Below are positions 7,691 through 16,020 of a stretch of DNA of 62,754 nt, in pieces. Source of the stretch: JAAYGD01 sp964428195 (lineage in GTDB: Bacteria > Bacillota_I > Bacilli_A > RF39 > UBA660). Within the stretch, counting starts at the first letter, position 1; the number at the start of each line of letters is the position of its first letter. The stretch is from the NCBI GenBank assembly GCA_964428195.1, contig CAYRXC010000001.1:1-62754 (forward strand). Reading direction: 5' to 3'. Made by a program: the position numbers and the translations under genes. The notes under the pieces are model-generated. The model saw only the letters and a program-made list of their open reading frames with translations. It searched no databases and was not told the DNA's origin.

Positions 7691-8944
7691 TTATTGTTCT
7701 TCTATTTTAATTTTTGCTCCAACTTCTGTTAATTTTTCTACAATATTTGAATAACCTCTTAAAATATGCTCGGCTTCTTCTATAATTGTTGTCCCATTCG
7801 CAATTAAACCCGCAATAACTAAACATGCTCCACCTCTTAAGTCTGTAGCTTTTACAGTTTCTCCGTTTAGAGGGGTTCTACCATTTATATATGCCTTTTT
7901 ACCATCTATTGTTATTTTTGCTCCCATTTTTTCTAGTTGTTCCAAATTTTTAAATCTATTTTCATATAAAGTTTCTTCAATAGTACTTACTCCTTCGCAT
8001 TGCGTAAGCAATGTTGACAAGGGTTGTTGAAGATCTGTAGGAAAACCCGGAAAGCCTAAAGTTTTAATTTTTATTTCTTTTAATTTATTATTTGAATTTA
8101 ATATGCAATGGTCATCCTTAACTTCAATATTTACTTTAGCTTCTTTTAGTTTCATAATCAAGGATTCAAGATGTTCTGGAATAATATTATTAATTATTAA
8201 GTCTTTTCCTGTTAATGCCGCAATTATCATATATGTACCAGCTTCTATTCTATCAGGTATTACTTCTATACTCGCCTTATTTAATTTACTTACTCCCTCA
8301 ATTTTTATTATACTTGTTCCCGCTCCCTTAATATTTGCTCCCATGTTGGACAACAAAGTTGCAATATTTACTATTTCGGGTTCTTTTGCAGCATTATTAA
8401 TTGTAGTGAGACCTTCAGCCTTGACAGCTACCAACATTGTATTTACTGTTGCTCCAACACTTGGCATATCAAGATATACGTCAGCTCCGATTAATTTATC
8501 GGCAAACACTGTATATTTATTTCCTTCTTCAATAACTGTTGCTCCTAAAGCTCTATATCCTTTAAGTGTTTGGTCAATTGGTCTAGAACCAATCGAACAT
8601 CCGCCAGGAAAATACATACAAGCTTTTTTATATTTTGAAAGCAAAGCAGACATAAAATAATAAGAAGCTCTTAATTTTTTTGAAATTTCTTCGGGAATTT
8701 CTTTTGACTCGATTTTTCTAGGATCTATTATTATTTTACCTTTATCTCCTGTAATTTTTGCTCCTAAATATTTTAATATTTCTTCCATTGCTTCAGTATC
8801 TGAAATCTCCGGAACGTTATTTATTGTAACTTGATCATCACAAAGAATTGCAGCAGGAATCAATGCTACTGTACTATTTTTTGCACCACTAATTTCTATT
8901 GTTCCTTCTAATGTTGAATTACCTTCGATAATAATCTTTGACAT
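7691..8944 (-). CDS. murA: UDP-N-acetylglucosamine 1-carboxyvinyltransferase
   Basis: First committed step of peptidoglycan synthesis: transfers enolpyruvate from PEP to UDP-GlcNAc in the cytoplasm. The 417-residue protein has the substrate-binding Lys22-Asn23 (GAKNS) and the catalytic loop PGGCSIGSRPID with Cys116, the fosfomycin target, so the enzyme is predicted to be of the sensitive type. A TTG five codons upstream could extend it, but GGAGG lies 6 bases before the ATG (MSKIII). It follows fba closely and precedes rpmE, the arrangement of the second Bacillus copy (murZ/murAB), although rho, usually between them, is missing. Confidence 0.97.
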   Translation of the reverse strand: MSKIIIEGNSTLEGTIEISGAKNSTVALIPAAILCDDQVTINNVPEISDTEAMEEILKYLGAKITGDKGKIIIDPRKIESKEIPEEISKKLRASYYFMSALLSKYKKACMYFPGGCSIGSRPIDQTLKGYRALGATVIEEGNKYTVFADKLIGADVYLDMPSVGATVNTMLVAVKAEGLTTINNAAKEPEIVNIATLLSNMGANIKGAGTSIIKIEGVSKLNKASIEVIPDRIEAGTYMIIAALTGKDLIINNIIPEHLESLIMKLKEAKVNIEVKDDHCILNSNNKLKEIKIKTLGFPGFPTDLQQPLSTLLTQCEGVSTIEETLYENRFKNLEQLEKMGAKITIDGKKAYINGRTPLNGETVKATDLRGGACLVIAGLIANGTTIIEEAEHILRGYSNIVEKLTEVGAKIKIEEQ

Positions 8945-8955
8945 TTTTCCTCCAA

Positions 8956-9804
8956 TCAAACTCTATTATTACTTCTAAATAAATTCACTTTTCTTTCAAT
9001 AGTCTTTTTTATTGCAATTTCTCCTGAAGATATTATTTTCCTCGGATCGTACTCATCATTATTATTTTTTATATATTCTCTAACAGCTGTATTCCATGAA
9101 CTCTTTAGTTCTGTGTCTATATTAATTTTTGATATTCCGTTATCGATAGATTTTTCAATTAAATCATCTCCAACTCCAGTTCCACCATGTAATACTAAAG
9201 GAATATTAACTAACTCTTTTATCTCTTTCATTCTAAAAAAATCTATGTTTAATTCTCCTTTATAAAATCCATGAACTGTTCCTAATGCTGGCGCAAAAGA
9301 ATTAACCTTCGTTTCATATACAAATTTAATACAATCATCTACATTTGCATATTTTACATTTGCTGCAATGTTATCTTCAATACCTCCTATTGAACCGACT
9401 TCTGCCTCAACTGACACACCCTTGTTTGATGCATATTCAACAACTTCTTTTGTAATTCGAATATTCTCATTCAATTCGTTTTTTGATGCATCTATCATAA
9501 CTGAATTAAAACCAGCATCTATTGCTTTTTTGCACGAATCAATACTTGTCCCATGATCTAGATGCAGTGATACGGGAATAGTTACATTCAAATCCGTAAT
9601 TAAAGCTTTTACAAGAGCAAAAACAACATTATATCCACCCATATACTTTATTGCACCTTCACTTGCACCTAAAATAACAGGACTTCTCAACTCGTTACAT
9701 TTTTCTAAAATAAATTTTATCCATTCTAAATTAGTTATATTAAATTGAGGAATAGCATATTTATTTTCATAAGCATTTTTTAACATAATATCTGTATTAA
9801 CCAT
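8956..9804 (-). CDS. fba: Class II fructose-bisphosphate aldolase
   Basis: Zinc-dependent cleavage of fructose-1,6-bisphosphate into dihydroxyacetone phosphate and glyceraldehyde-3-phosphate. Zinc ligands are visible: HLDHG at residues 81-85 with catalytic Asp83, an HGFYKGE histidine and the HGGTG histidine. At 282 residues it resembles Bacillus FbaA and the tagatose-bisphosphate aldolases GatY/KbaY; FBP activity is favoured by context. An upstream ATG would add 16 residues, but AAGGAG lies 8 bases before the start chosen (MVNTDI). Its TGA is 12 bases before the murA ATG, so the two are one transcript. Confidence 0.93.
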   Translation of the reverse strand: MVNTDIMLKNAYENKYAIPQFNITNLEWIKFILEKCNELRSPVILGASEGAIKYMGGYNVVFALVKALITDLNVTIPVSLHLDHGTSIDSCKKAIDAGFNSVMIDASKNELNENIRITKEVVEYASNKGVSVEAEVGSIGGIEDNIAANVKYANVDDCIKFVYETKVNSFAPALGTVHGFYKGELNIDFFRMKEIKELVNIPLVLHGGTGVGDDLIEKSIDNGISKINIDTELKSSWNTAVREYIKNNNDEYDPRKIISSGEIAIKKTIERKVNLFRSNNRV

Positions 9805-9823
9805 ATATTTTCTCCTTAATCTA

Positions 9824-9852
9824 ATATTATTATTAAATATATTTAAAGTCAA
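9824..9852 (-). promoter_or_regulatory. Promoter of fba-murA
   Basis: Minus-strand TTGACT (plus 9847-9852), 17-bp spacer, TAATAT (9824-9829). It begins immediately after the terminator of the preceding gene. Confidence 0.65.
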
Positions 9853-9887
9853 ATAAAAAAGACATCACATTGTAAACGGATGTCTTT
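9853..9887 (-). terminator. Terminator of the 447-residue membrane protein gene
   Basis: Minus-strand AAGACATC/GATGTCTT stem (plus 9859-9866 and 9879-9886), 12-nt loop, then TTTTTTATTT. Confidence 0.85.
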
Positions 9888-9894
9888 AATTATA

Positions 9895-11238
9895 TTATCT
9901 TTGTATTGCTTTTCCTTCACATGCTTCAAATATTTTGGTTAATAAAGTAGCTTCTACTTCAGTTAGATATACAAAAGGATTGTTTTCATTAGTATGTAAC
10001 TCATTAGCAACACTACCAATTAAATTAACTATAAAATATGATTCAACAGGATTATCATAGTTTAGATTTTCAATTTCTGTTTGTAGTACTTTTTTATCTA
10101 CTCTTCCTTTTCTAACATCATTGACTAAGTTTTCTACTCTCTTCATATTTGCACTACTCACTGGATCCATTATATGATTTGATAATGCAGCGTCTTGATT
10201 ATCAGTATACAAAGAATAACTTTGTACTTGTTTTGAAATATTAGTAGAAGCAACAACTAGTCCAAATCTTTCTTCTTTATTTTCTAAATAAGCAAAATTT
10301 GAATTTAATAACTGATATGCAGCTTCCATTTCTTGATTTGTGAATGAAGCTTTAGAATCAATTGGTGTAGAACCAGAGTTTGCGCTTTTTGCAGCTTCCA
10401 TTACAACAAACGAGAACTTTTCAATCGCACTATTATCAATTTGATGTTCATCAACAATCATAGGTCTAGTTGTTGGACGCGGTGTAACAAATGGTAATTC
10501 AATATCTTCTATTGATTCTTCATATACTGGTTGTGGTGTTATTACCGGTATTTCATATACCGGTTGTGCTGTTATTGTTGGTACTTCCCTTGTTGGTTGA
10601 GCTGTATAATACAAGTCTATTGGAATAGGTTTTAATGTTGGAGTTGGTTCTGGAACAACTGAATAATCATAATTTAATTCTGTAACAGGTTTTAGCGTTG
10701 GATTTGATTCCGAAACAATTGAATATTCATGCTTTGAATCTTGACTTATATTAGTTATATTGTTTTTTCCTTTATTTCCGTTTAAAGTTATTCCAGTAAT
10801 TGCTAAAGCTGCAGCTAAACCCAATACAATAAATCTTTTGTTGTGCTTTTTTTCACCTTTTTCAACTTTTTTAACTTGTAACTCTACTCTTGGTGTAGGT
10901 TTAATGACAGTGTTTTTTATCTTATCTTGTCTATCTTTAATATCTCTTAATCTACTAAGGTTTTCCTCTGTATTTGAGTAAGCAACTATTTTTGCATTTA
11001 CTCCTTCTTGAATATAAGAAACAAATATATTGTCTCCTTCAACTTTTATGCTTTGTATTTGCATCATTTCAGAGTCAATTCTCTTTATTATGTTTTCTAC
11101 TTGTTCATATCCCTTAAATGTAGTTTGAACTAATTCTTTTTCGCTTAATTGATTTTTAGTAAAATCATTATATCGAAACAAGGTAACATACTTAAATCCG
11201 TTCCTATTATATTTTGCAACATTTTTTAAATTTTCCAT
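9895..11238 (-). CDS. Single-pass membrane protein with Pro/Thr-rich repeat stalk, unknown function
   Basis: I do not recognise the family. The 447 residues divide into a soluble N-terminal domain (1-130), a basic patch KGEKKHNKR, and one hydrophobic helix (about 136-152), so the N-terminus is predicted inside. Next comes a stalk (about 168-262) of imperfect Pro/Thr repeats: two copies of a block with the core PTLKP (181-185, 200-204) and three of AQPTREVP/AQPVYEIP/PQPVYEES. A helical C-terminal domain (about 263-447) is predicted outside. Its C-terminal part shares the pattern 'DA.LSN' followed by charged helices with the secreted protein encoded next upstream, suggesting a common ancestor. 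It starts with GGGGG nine bases before ATG, under a strong promoter, and has its own terminator. A cell-surface or envelope role is inference only. Confidence 0.75.
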   Translation of the reverse strand: MENLKNVAKYNRNGFKYVTLFRYNDFTKNQLSEKELVQTTFKGYEQVENIIKRIDSEMMQIQSIKVEGDNIFVSYIQEGVNAKIVAYSNTEENLSRLRDIKDRQDKIKNTVIKPTPRVELQVKKVEKGEKKHNKRFIVLGLAAALAITGITLNGNKGKNNITNISQDSKHEYSIVSESNPTLKPVTELNYDYSVVPEPTPTLKPIPIDLYYTAQPTREVPTITAQPVYEIPVITPQPVYEESIEDIELPFVTPRPTTRPMIVDEHQIDNSAIEKFSFVVMEAAKSANSGSTPIDSKASFTNQEMEAAYQLLNSNFAYLENKEERFGLVVASTNISKQVQSYSLYTDNQDAALSNHIMDPVSSANMKRVENLVNDVRKGRVDKKVLQTEIENLNYDNPVESYFIVNLIGSVANELHTNENNPFVYLTEVEATLLTKIFEACEGKAIQR

Positions 11239-11268
11239 AATTTTCCCCCTTTTTTAATTACGACGTAT

Positions 11269-11296
11269 ATTATACACATTTATTTTGTTTTGTCAA
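11269..11296 (-). promoter_or_regulatory. Strong promoter of the 447-residue protein, overlapping a DnaA-box-like site
   Basis: Minus-strand TTGACA (plus 11291-11296), 16-bp spacer, TATAAT (11269-11274). The plus strand over the -10 reads TTATACACA (11270-11278), which fits TTATNCACA. The promoter is nearly a copy of the one at 12344-12371. Confidence 0.85.
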
Positions 11297-11324
11297 GTTT
11301 GGTGTAAAATAAACACTATTTTAC

Positions 11325-11350
11325 AAGAAAAAAACATACTTTCGTATGTT
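11325..11350 (-). terminator. Terminator of the 319-residue secreted protein gene
   Basis: Minus-strand AACATAC/GTATGTT stem (plus 11333-11339 and 11344-11350) with a GAAA loop and a run of seven T. It ends directly at the stop codon. Confidence 0.85.
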
Positions 11351-12310
11351 TTATCTATTTTTTTGAGGAGCATCGATTTTTGCATTTAATTCGATGATTT
11401 TTTGAACTGAATCCCTCGAAGCATTATATGCTTGTTCTAGTTCAAAAACTAATCCCCCAATGTTTGCTCCCATATCAAGTAATTGCTCTTTAGTAAATAT
11501 TTTACCTTCATATTTATCTCTTCCATATTCATCTTTAATAAATAAGTGGAAAGAAAATTGAGAGTATTTATTTCCTTCTGGATCTTCAGGAACAAACATA
11601 ACTTGTTGTCTGTTTCCTCTTAGATCAGTTTCATAAAATTCTAAAGAAACTAAAGGTATTGCTTGTTGTGTATTTTCTTCAATATGTATATAGTTTTGAG
11701 GCATTGCTCTTACTAAAAAATTGCTTGCTTGTAAAATAGCTAACTCAACGCTTGGTGTATAATCATATCTATTAGTTGTTCTTACCATTTCAAATAGGTT
11801 GTCCATAGCCCCTTTTAATACTTCGGTATTATTTGGATTGTTTCTTATTGTGTCGGCAATGTCGTATATTCTTGATAAGAATTGTTTTTGTCCTTCGTCT
11901 TCGCAATAATTTGATAGTTTTGCGTCCTCTATTCCATATAATACTGAAAATCTTGTCATTGTATCATAAAAATTGATTAAATCAACAGTCATCTCAAATA
12001 GATTTTCTTCTGTCAATTTTCCATCAAATGGAAAGTTCATATTAATTAAGTTATTTGCTTGATTTGCTACCTCTATATCTGCCATTTCTTCTGAAACAGA
12101 TGGTGTTCTAAATTGGTTTTCTAGATTACACCCTTGAAGATAAGCATTATACATTCTTATTACTTCTGGAGAATAATCATTAATATCTAGTTGGTTTGTT
12201 GTAATCATTGGACTTCCAACAGTAGAAGCTTGTGCTTTAGGTAATTTTGTTGCTGCCATATTGCCTGCAACTAGTGCTGCAAATGCCATAGCTTTAAATC
12301 TATTACTCAT
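11351..12310 (-). CDS. Secreted helical protein of unknown function
   Basis: I do not recognise the family. From the chosen ATG the 319-residue product begins with a Sec-type signal peptide: MSNRFK basic start, a short hydrophobic core AMAFAALVAGNMAA and a likely cleavage after KAQA-S near residue 28. There is no lipobox and no wall-anchor motif, so it is probably released or held by another protein. The mature part is acidic and mostly helical; a segment near 125-190 (EDAKLSN..., then SVELAIL) resembles the outer domain of the neighbouring 447-residue membrane protein. A start 14 codons upstream is possible, but GGGGG lies 8 bases before this ATG. Its promoter is inside the 3' end of prmC and is a near copy of that of its neighbour. 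Confidence 0.75.
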   Translation of the reverse strand: MSNRFKAMAFAALVAGNMAATKLPKAQASTVGSPMITTNQLDINDYSPEVIRMYNAYLQGCNLENQFRTPSVSEEMADIEVANQANNLINMNFPFDGKLTEENLFEMTVDLINFYDTMTRFSVLYGIEDAKLSNYCEDEGQKQFLSRIYDIADTIRNNPNNTEVLKGAMDNLFEMVRTTNRYDYTPSVELAILQASNFLVRAMPQNYIHIEENTQQAIPLVSLEFYETDLRGNRQQVMFVPEDPEGNKYSQFSFHLFIKDEYGRDKYEGKIFTKEQLLDMGANIGGLVFELEQAYNASRDSVQKIIELNAKIDAPQKNR

Positions 12311-12343
12311 AAAATTTCCCCCTTTTTGAATAATTTGATTGTT

Positions 12344-12371
12344 ATTATACACACAATTAATTTTTTGTCAA
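12344..12371 (-). promoter_or_regulatory. Strong promoter of the 319-residue secreted protein, overlapping a DnaA-box-like site
   Basis: Minus-strand TTGACA (plus 12366-12371), 16-bp spacer, TATAAT (12344-12349); plus-strand TTATACACA at 12345-12353. The -35 lies within the last codons of prmC. A GTGTTTAT element precedes both this promoter and that at 11269-11296. Confidence 0.85.
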
Positions 12372-13160
12372 GTTTTGTATAAACACCATTCTATCTCTTC
12401 CCTGCATATCTTTTTTTGTAATTATTTTATGATCCCTTAGATATCTATTAACAATTTTAATAACTTCTTTTTTTTGATTCATTCCTATTTCAAAAGCTAT
12501 TAAATAATCGTCTTCGAGTATATTAGATATGTTTTTCATTATCTCTTCATAGAAATATAATCCCTTTTTTTTGGCATATAGAGCCTTATGAGGTTCATTT
12601 TTTTTAACTGCCTTTTCTATTGAATCCTTATATGAAATATATGGAGGATTACAAACTATAACAGAGAACTTTTCTTTATTAAGGAAAGGGTTTAATAAGT
12701 TTCCCTTTACTATATTTACATCTGTATTTTTTGCATTAATTTTTGAAACCTCTATAGCTTTTTTACATAAATCAGAAAGGGTTAATTCCAAGTTATTATT
12801 CTCTTTCTTTAATGTTATTCCAATACAACCCGAGCCAGTACATAAATCTAATACTTTTATTTTTTTATTATTAAATCTTTTTTTAATTATTTTTAATGTT
12901 TCGTAAACTAGTTCCTCTGTTTCAAATCTAGGTATTAGAACATTTTTATTGACAAAAAAGTCATATCCATAGAAATTTGATGTTTCTAACACATACTGGA
13001 GAGGTTCTCTTTTTAATCTATTTATCTTTTTTATAATTTCTTTTTTGTTAAAATTTCTTGTTTTTTCAATAAAATATTGAGAATCTCTATCATTCAGTCC
13101 TTTTTCTTTACATAAAGAAAAAAGATCAATTGTTTTGTAGTTTTCTCTTTTGATCTTCAT
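12357..13160 (-). CDS. prmC: Peptide chain release factor glutamine methyltransferase
   Basis: Methylates the glutamine of the GGQ motif of release factors using SAM. The 267-residue protein has an N-terminal helical domain that recognises the release factor (GYDFFVNKNVLIPRFETEELV near 65-86), the SAM loop DLCTGSGCIG at 105-114 and the catalytic NPPY at 171-174. Its start lies 35 bases inside the 3' end of prfA, its substrate gene, so the two are tightly coupled. GAGG precedes the ATG. Confidence 0.96.
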   Translation of the reverse strand: MKIKRENYKTIDLFSLCKEKGLNDRDSQYFIEKTRNFNKKEIIKKINRLKREPLQYVLETSNFYGYDFFVNKNVLIPRFETEELVYETLKIIKKRFNNKKIKVLDLCTGSGCIGITLKKENNNLELTLSDLCKKAIEVSKINAKNTDVNIVKGNLLNPFLNKEKFSVIVCNPPYISYKDSIEKAVKKNEPHKALYAKKKGLYFYEEIMKNISNILEDDYLIAFEIGMNQKKEVIKIVNRYLRDHKIITKKDMQGRDRMVFIQNLTKN

Positions 13161-14181
13161 TTATTAATTCCTCTATTAATTCATCTATTTTTCCTAACAT
13201 AATTCTATCAAGATTCATTAATGTTAAATTTATTCTATGATCTGTTACTCTATTTTGAGGATAGTTATAAGTCCTAATTTTCTCTGATCTGTCTCCACTA
13301 CCAATTTTTGATTTTCGTTCTTCGCCTTCTTTTTCTTCCTTTTTTCTAATAGTATCCTCGAAAATCTTACTCTTTAATAGCTGTAATGCCTTTTCTCTGT
13401 TTTTGATTTGGCTTCTTTCGTTTTGACAAGTAACTATGATTCCTGTAGGCAAATGTGTCATTCTAACTGCACTATCAGTTGTATTTACAGATTGACCACC
13501 AGCCCCACTTGATCTATATACATCAACTTTTATATCTGCTTCTTTAACTTCGATATCAATATCTTCGTGTTCTGGTATCACAATAACTGTTGCAGTAGAT
13601 GTATGTATTCTTCCTTGAGACTCTGTATCAGGAACTCTTTGTACTCTATGGGTTCCACTTTCATATTTTAGTTTAGAATATACCCCTTTTCCACTAATTA
13701 TTGCTTCAATTTGAGAATATCCACCGGATGAGCCTTTTACTTCATTAATTATTTCTGCTTTCCATCCTTTTTCTTCAACATATCTTGTATACATTTCAAA
13801 AAGATCCCCTGCAAAAATATTTGCTTCATCTCCACCAGCGGCCCCTCTAATTTCTAAAATAACGTTTTTCTGATCGTTTGGATCTTTTGGAACAAGCATC
13901 AACTCTATTTTTCCTTCTATTTCTTCTTTATGCTTTTCAAGTTTTTCTATTTCTTCTTTTGCAAACTCTTCCATTCCTCTTTCGTTTAACATTTCTTTTG
14001 CATCATTAAGAGACCTTAAAATATTTTTATATTTTCCATATTCTTGTACTACTTCTTCTAAATCACTTTTTTCCTTAGCTATATTTTTCAATAACGAAAT
14101 GTTTGATAATACTTCTTTTTTATTAAGTTCTTCATCTAATTTATAGTATTTTTTTTCCATTTCTTCTAATCTATTTATCAT
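13126..14181 (-). CDS. prfA: Peptide chain release factor 1
   Basis: Terminates translation at UAA and UAG. The 351-residue protein has the stop-codon recognition tripeptide PxT, here PDT at residues 184-186 in RVPDTESQGR. The peptidyl-tRNA hydrolysis motif GGQ is at 228-230 (RSSGAGGQSVNTTDSA), where PrmC acts. RF2 has SPF instead of PxT, so this is RF1. UGA is used as a stop in this window, so an RF2 gene should exist elsewhere. It follows rpoE by 14 bases and overlaps prmC. Confidence 0.98.
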   Translation of the reverse strand: MINRLEEMEKKYYKLDEELNKKEVLSNISLLKNIAKEKSDLEEVVQEYGKYKNILRSLNDAKEMLNERGMEEFAKEEIEKLEKHKEEIEGKIELMLVPKDPNDQKNVILEIRGAAGGDEANIFAGDLFEMYTRYVEEKGWKAEIINEVKGSSGGYSQIEAIISGKGVYSKLKYESGTHRVQRVPDTESQGRIHTSTATVIVIPEHEDIDIEVKEADIKVDVYRSSGAGGQSVNTTDSAVRMTHLPTGIIVTCQNERSQIKNREKALQLLKSKIFEDTIRKKEEKEGEERKSKIGSGDRSEKIRTYNYPQNRVTDHRINLTLMNLDRIMLGKIDELIEELINEDQKRKLQNN

Positions 14182-14195
14182 AGTGAAACTCCCTT

Positions 14196-14660
14196 TTAAA
14201 TAATATCGTCTGACTCCAAATCTTCTTCGTCAACAATTGTTAAATCTTCAACTTCTGTTATTTCTTCTTCAATAATATCGTCATCATCATCTATTATTTC
14301 TTCCTCTGTTTCATCTTCACCTTCTATAAAATCATCATCGTCATCATCAATTTCGTAATCATCTATTAATTCCATACCCTCAAGATCATCATATTCATCT
14401 TCATCAAGTATAGTAGAAACAGCATGTTTTTCTTTTAAATCCCATTTAGAATTTTCTATTAAGTGAAATCTTTTATCTAAATTTAGTGAAGTATAAAATT
14501 CTCCAATAACATCCATATATTTTTCTTGATCTAAATCTAATAATACACATATTTCTTTAAACAGTTCTAACGTTGTCTTTGGTTCGTTATCTTCTTTTAT
14601 TATGTTATATGCAATATCTTGATATGTTAGCTTGTTAACTTCAATATCTCTTTTTTTCAT
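14196..14660 (-). CDS. rpoE: DNA-directed RNA polymerase delta subunit
   Basis: Bacillota-specific RNA polymerase subunit that increases specificity and recycling of the enzyme by displacing non-specifically bound nucleic acid. Residues 1-82 form the HARE-HTH-like N-terminal domain (LTYQDIAYNIIKED..FYTSLNLDKRFHLIENSKWDLKE). Residues 86-154 are an almost purely acidic Asp/Glu tail. The 154-residue length is slightly shorter than in Bacillus. The DUF1934-rpoE order is conserved in Bacillota, where argS often comes first; argS is missing here. Confidence 0.95.
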   Translation of the reverse strand: MKKRDIEVNKLTYQDIAYNIIKEDNEPKTTLELFKEICVLLDLDQEKYMDVIGEFYTSLNLDKRFHLIENSKWDLKEKHAVSTILDEDEYDDLEGMELIDDYEIDDDDDDFIEGEDETEEEIIDDDDDIIEEEITEVEDLTIVDEEDLESDDII

Positions 14661-14669
14661 TATTCCTCC

Positions 14670-15047
14670 TTAATCTAGAATCATTAGTTTGTATTCAAAA
14701 GTCCCTACATCTAATTCTGAATTACTTATTTTGTATTGTACATATAAGTAGTTTTCCATTATTTCTAGTTTTATAGTTTTTACATCCATTTCAATATTTA
14801 CTCCTAATGAAGTAATATTGTGCATACTTTTAAATGTTTTGTCCTTTTGAAATTCAAATTCAATTTTGTAATCGTCACTTGTTCTGCTTAACAAGAACTT
14901 GTCTTTAAAAATTGTCAATTTTACTATTATATCTTCTTCCATATATGTAATAGTATTGTTTTCTGAATCTTTTTCGGCGATTGCTTCAATACTGTAAGTT
15001 TCATTTTCTGAATTATTTATTATTGCTTTTATTTTGATTTTTTCCAT
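14670..15047 (-). CDS. DUF1934 family protein (YwiB-like)
   Basis: A 125-residue protein predicted to be all beta, with the calycin-like pattern of DUF1934 (Bacillus YwiB): alternating strands such as IIVKLTIFKDKFLLSRT, IEFEFQKDKTFKSMHN and LEIMENYLYVQYKIS. No catalytic motif is visible and the function is unknown. It is first in a likely operon DUF1934-rpoE-prfA-prmC, ten bases before rpoE. In Bacillus ywiB also neighbours rpoE, which supports the assignment. GGGAG precedes its ATG. Confidence 0.85.
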   Translation of the reverse strand: MEKIKIKAIINNSENETYSIEAIAEKDSENNTITYMEEDIIVKLTIFKDKFLLSRTSDDYKIEFEFQKDKTFKSMHNITSLGVNIEMDVKTIKLEIMENYLYVQYKISNSELDVGTFEYKLMILD

Positions 15048-15076
15048 TTGCTCTCCCTTGAAAAATTACATAGGAA

Positions 15077-15085
15077 ATTATAACA
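15077..15085 (-). promoter_or_regulatory. Extended -10 promoter of DUF1934-rpoE-prfA-prmC
   Basis: Minus strand TGTTATAAT (TG-T-TATAAT) lies about 30 bases before the DUF1934 start; no strong -35 is evident, as is common with extended -10 promoters. Confidence 0.6.
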
Positions 15086-15112
15086 TAGTTTTTTATAAAA
15101 TAAAGAGTTTTT

Positions 15113-15149
15113 TTCACAAAAAAAATCTATTTATTAATAATAGATTTTT
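15113..15149 (-). terminator. Terminator of the noc-pilin transcript
   Basis: Minus-strand 11-bp A/T-rich stem (plus 15121-15131 and 15139-15149) with a 7-nt loop, followed by a T run. The stop codon of the second pilin-like gene is inside the stem. Confidence 0.75.
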
Positions 15150-16005
15150 AATTAACAATTATCGTTCTTTTTACCGTATCGGCTTTGTTTCCAAAAATAT
15201 CAGAAACATCGTAATATTTGTAATAGGTTCCTTTGATATTTGTATTCACCGATCCACTTATTGTAATCCGAGAACTTATATTTCCGTCTTCAATATCGGT
15301 TGCAGTTGCATTATATTCAACATAAGTGCTTCCTACAGTAAGATTTATTGTTGAACCTCCTATAAGTGTTATAACTGGTTTGTTATTGTCTGAAGAAGTA
15401 CTTACATCTTCAACAATTACTTTTCTAATAACTGAATCTGCTTGTGGATATGTATATGTAACGTTATAAGTATCAGGTACAGAAGTATCAATCTCATCTG
15501 CTCCAAAATAGTTTGTTTCATGCAAATCTATAATAGTGTTTTCTGCAGGGTTAATTACTATTGCTCCATACTCAAAATATTCTCCATTTGTCCTTATTTT
15601 AATTTCTAAGGGTCCTTTCAATACTATTATTGGATTATTTTTTTGTTCTATATCAAACAAGGTATAAACCTCATTGTCAATCAAATAAATAATTACACTA
15701 TCGTAATAATTTACCGTAGTTTTCCCGTTAATTCTTAAATCCTTTTCTTTAATAAATCCTTTATTAATTAAAGCTTGAACATCTATAATTACTATATTAT
15801 CTGTTTCTATTGAAGGAATTTCATTTTTATAATTTAAATAATACATTTCAGCTGATTCTTCTATTAGTCTAATTTGAGAATCTGATGCATATTGCTTTAC
15901 AAAAAACAAATCATCATCAAATAACGATACTAATATTGTTGCTAATATTCCTAAAAGAATTACTATTGTTAAGACTTCGATAAGCGTAAATCCTTTTTTG
16001 TTCAT
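15148..16005 (-). CDS. Prepilin-like protein with two Ig-like (DUF5011-type) domains
   Basis: Type III (prepilin) signal: MNKKG|FTLIE with Glu at mature position 5 and a hydrophobic helix to about residue 29. A pilin-like region follows (about 30-120). Two repeated beta modules come next, about 123-198 and 210-285, each opening with a P(I/V)I-L-L-G-like strand and ending in an R-x-(I/V)-I-V strand. The second carries the DUF5011/bacterial Ig signature (VEYNATATDIEDGNISSRI..GTYYKYYDVSDIFGN). Such proteins are processed by a prepilin peptidase and assembled by a type IV-like or Com pseudopilus machine, none of which is in this window. It is 15 bases downstream of a second prepilin gene and in the noc transcript. 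Function unknown; adhesion or DNA uptake are the obvious candidates. Confidence 0.85.
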   Translation of the reverse strand: MNKKGFTLIEVLTIVILLGILATILVSLFDDDLFFVKQYASDSQIRLIEESAEMYYLNYKNEIPSIETDNIVIIDVQALINKGFIKEKDLRINGKTTVNYYDSVIIYLIDNEVYTLFDIEQKNNPIIVLKGPLEIKIRTNGEYFEYGAIVINPAENTIIDLHETNYFGADEIDTSVPDTYNVTYTYPQADSVIRKVIVEDVSTSSDNNKPVITLIGGSTINLTVGSTYVEYNATATDIEDGNISSRITISGSVNTNIKGTYYKYYDVSDIFGNKADTVKRTIIVN

Positions 16006-16020
16006 TATTCCTCCTCAATA

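Noticed and set aside
8103..8660. Long plus-strand reading frame opposite murA (185 codons)
   Set aside because: It is antisense to a conserved murA reading frame, has no Shine-Dalgarno site, and its hydrophobic composition reflects the complementary strand.
11297..11310. AGTTTGGTGTAAAAT shared between the 11.3-kb promoter region and the pth-mfd junction (38414-38428) as a regulatory repeat
   Set aside because: At mfd it includes the start codon and has no promoter context; two short A/T-rich matches are likely chance.
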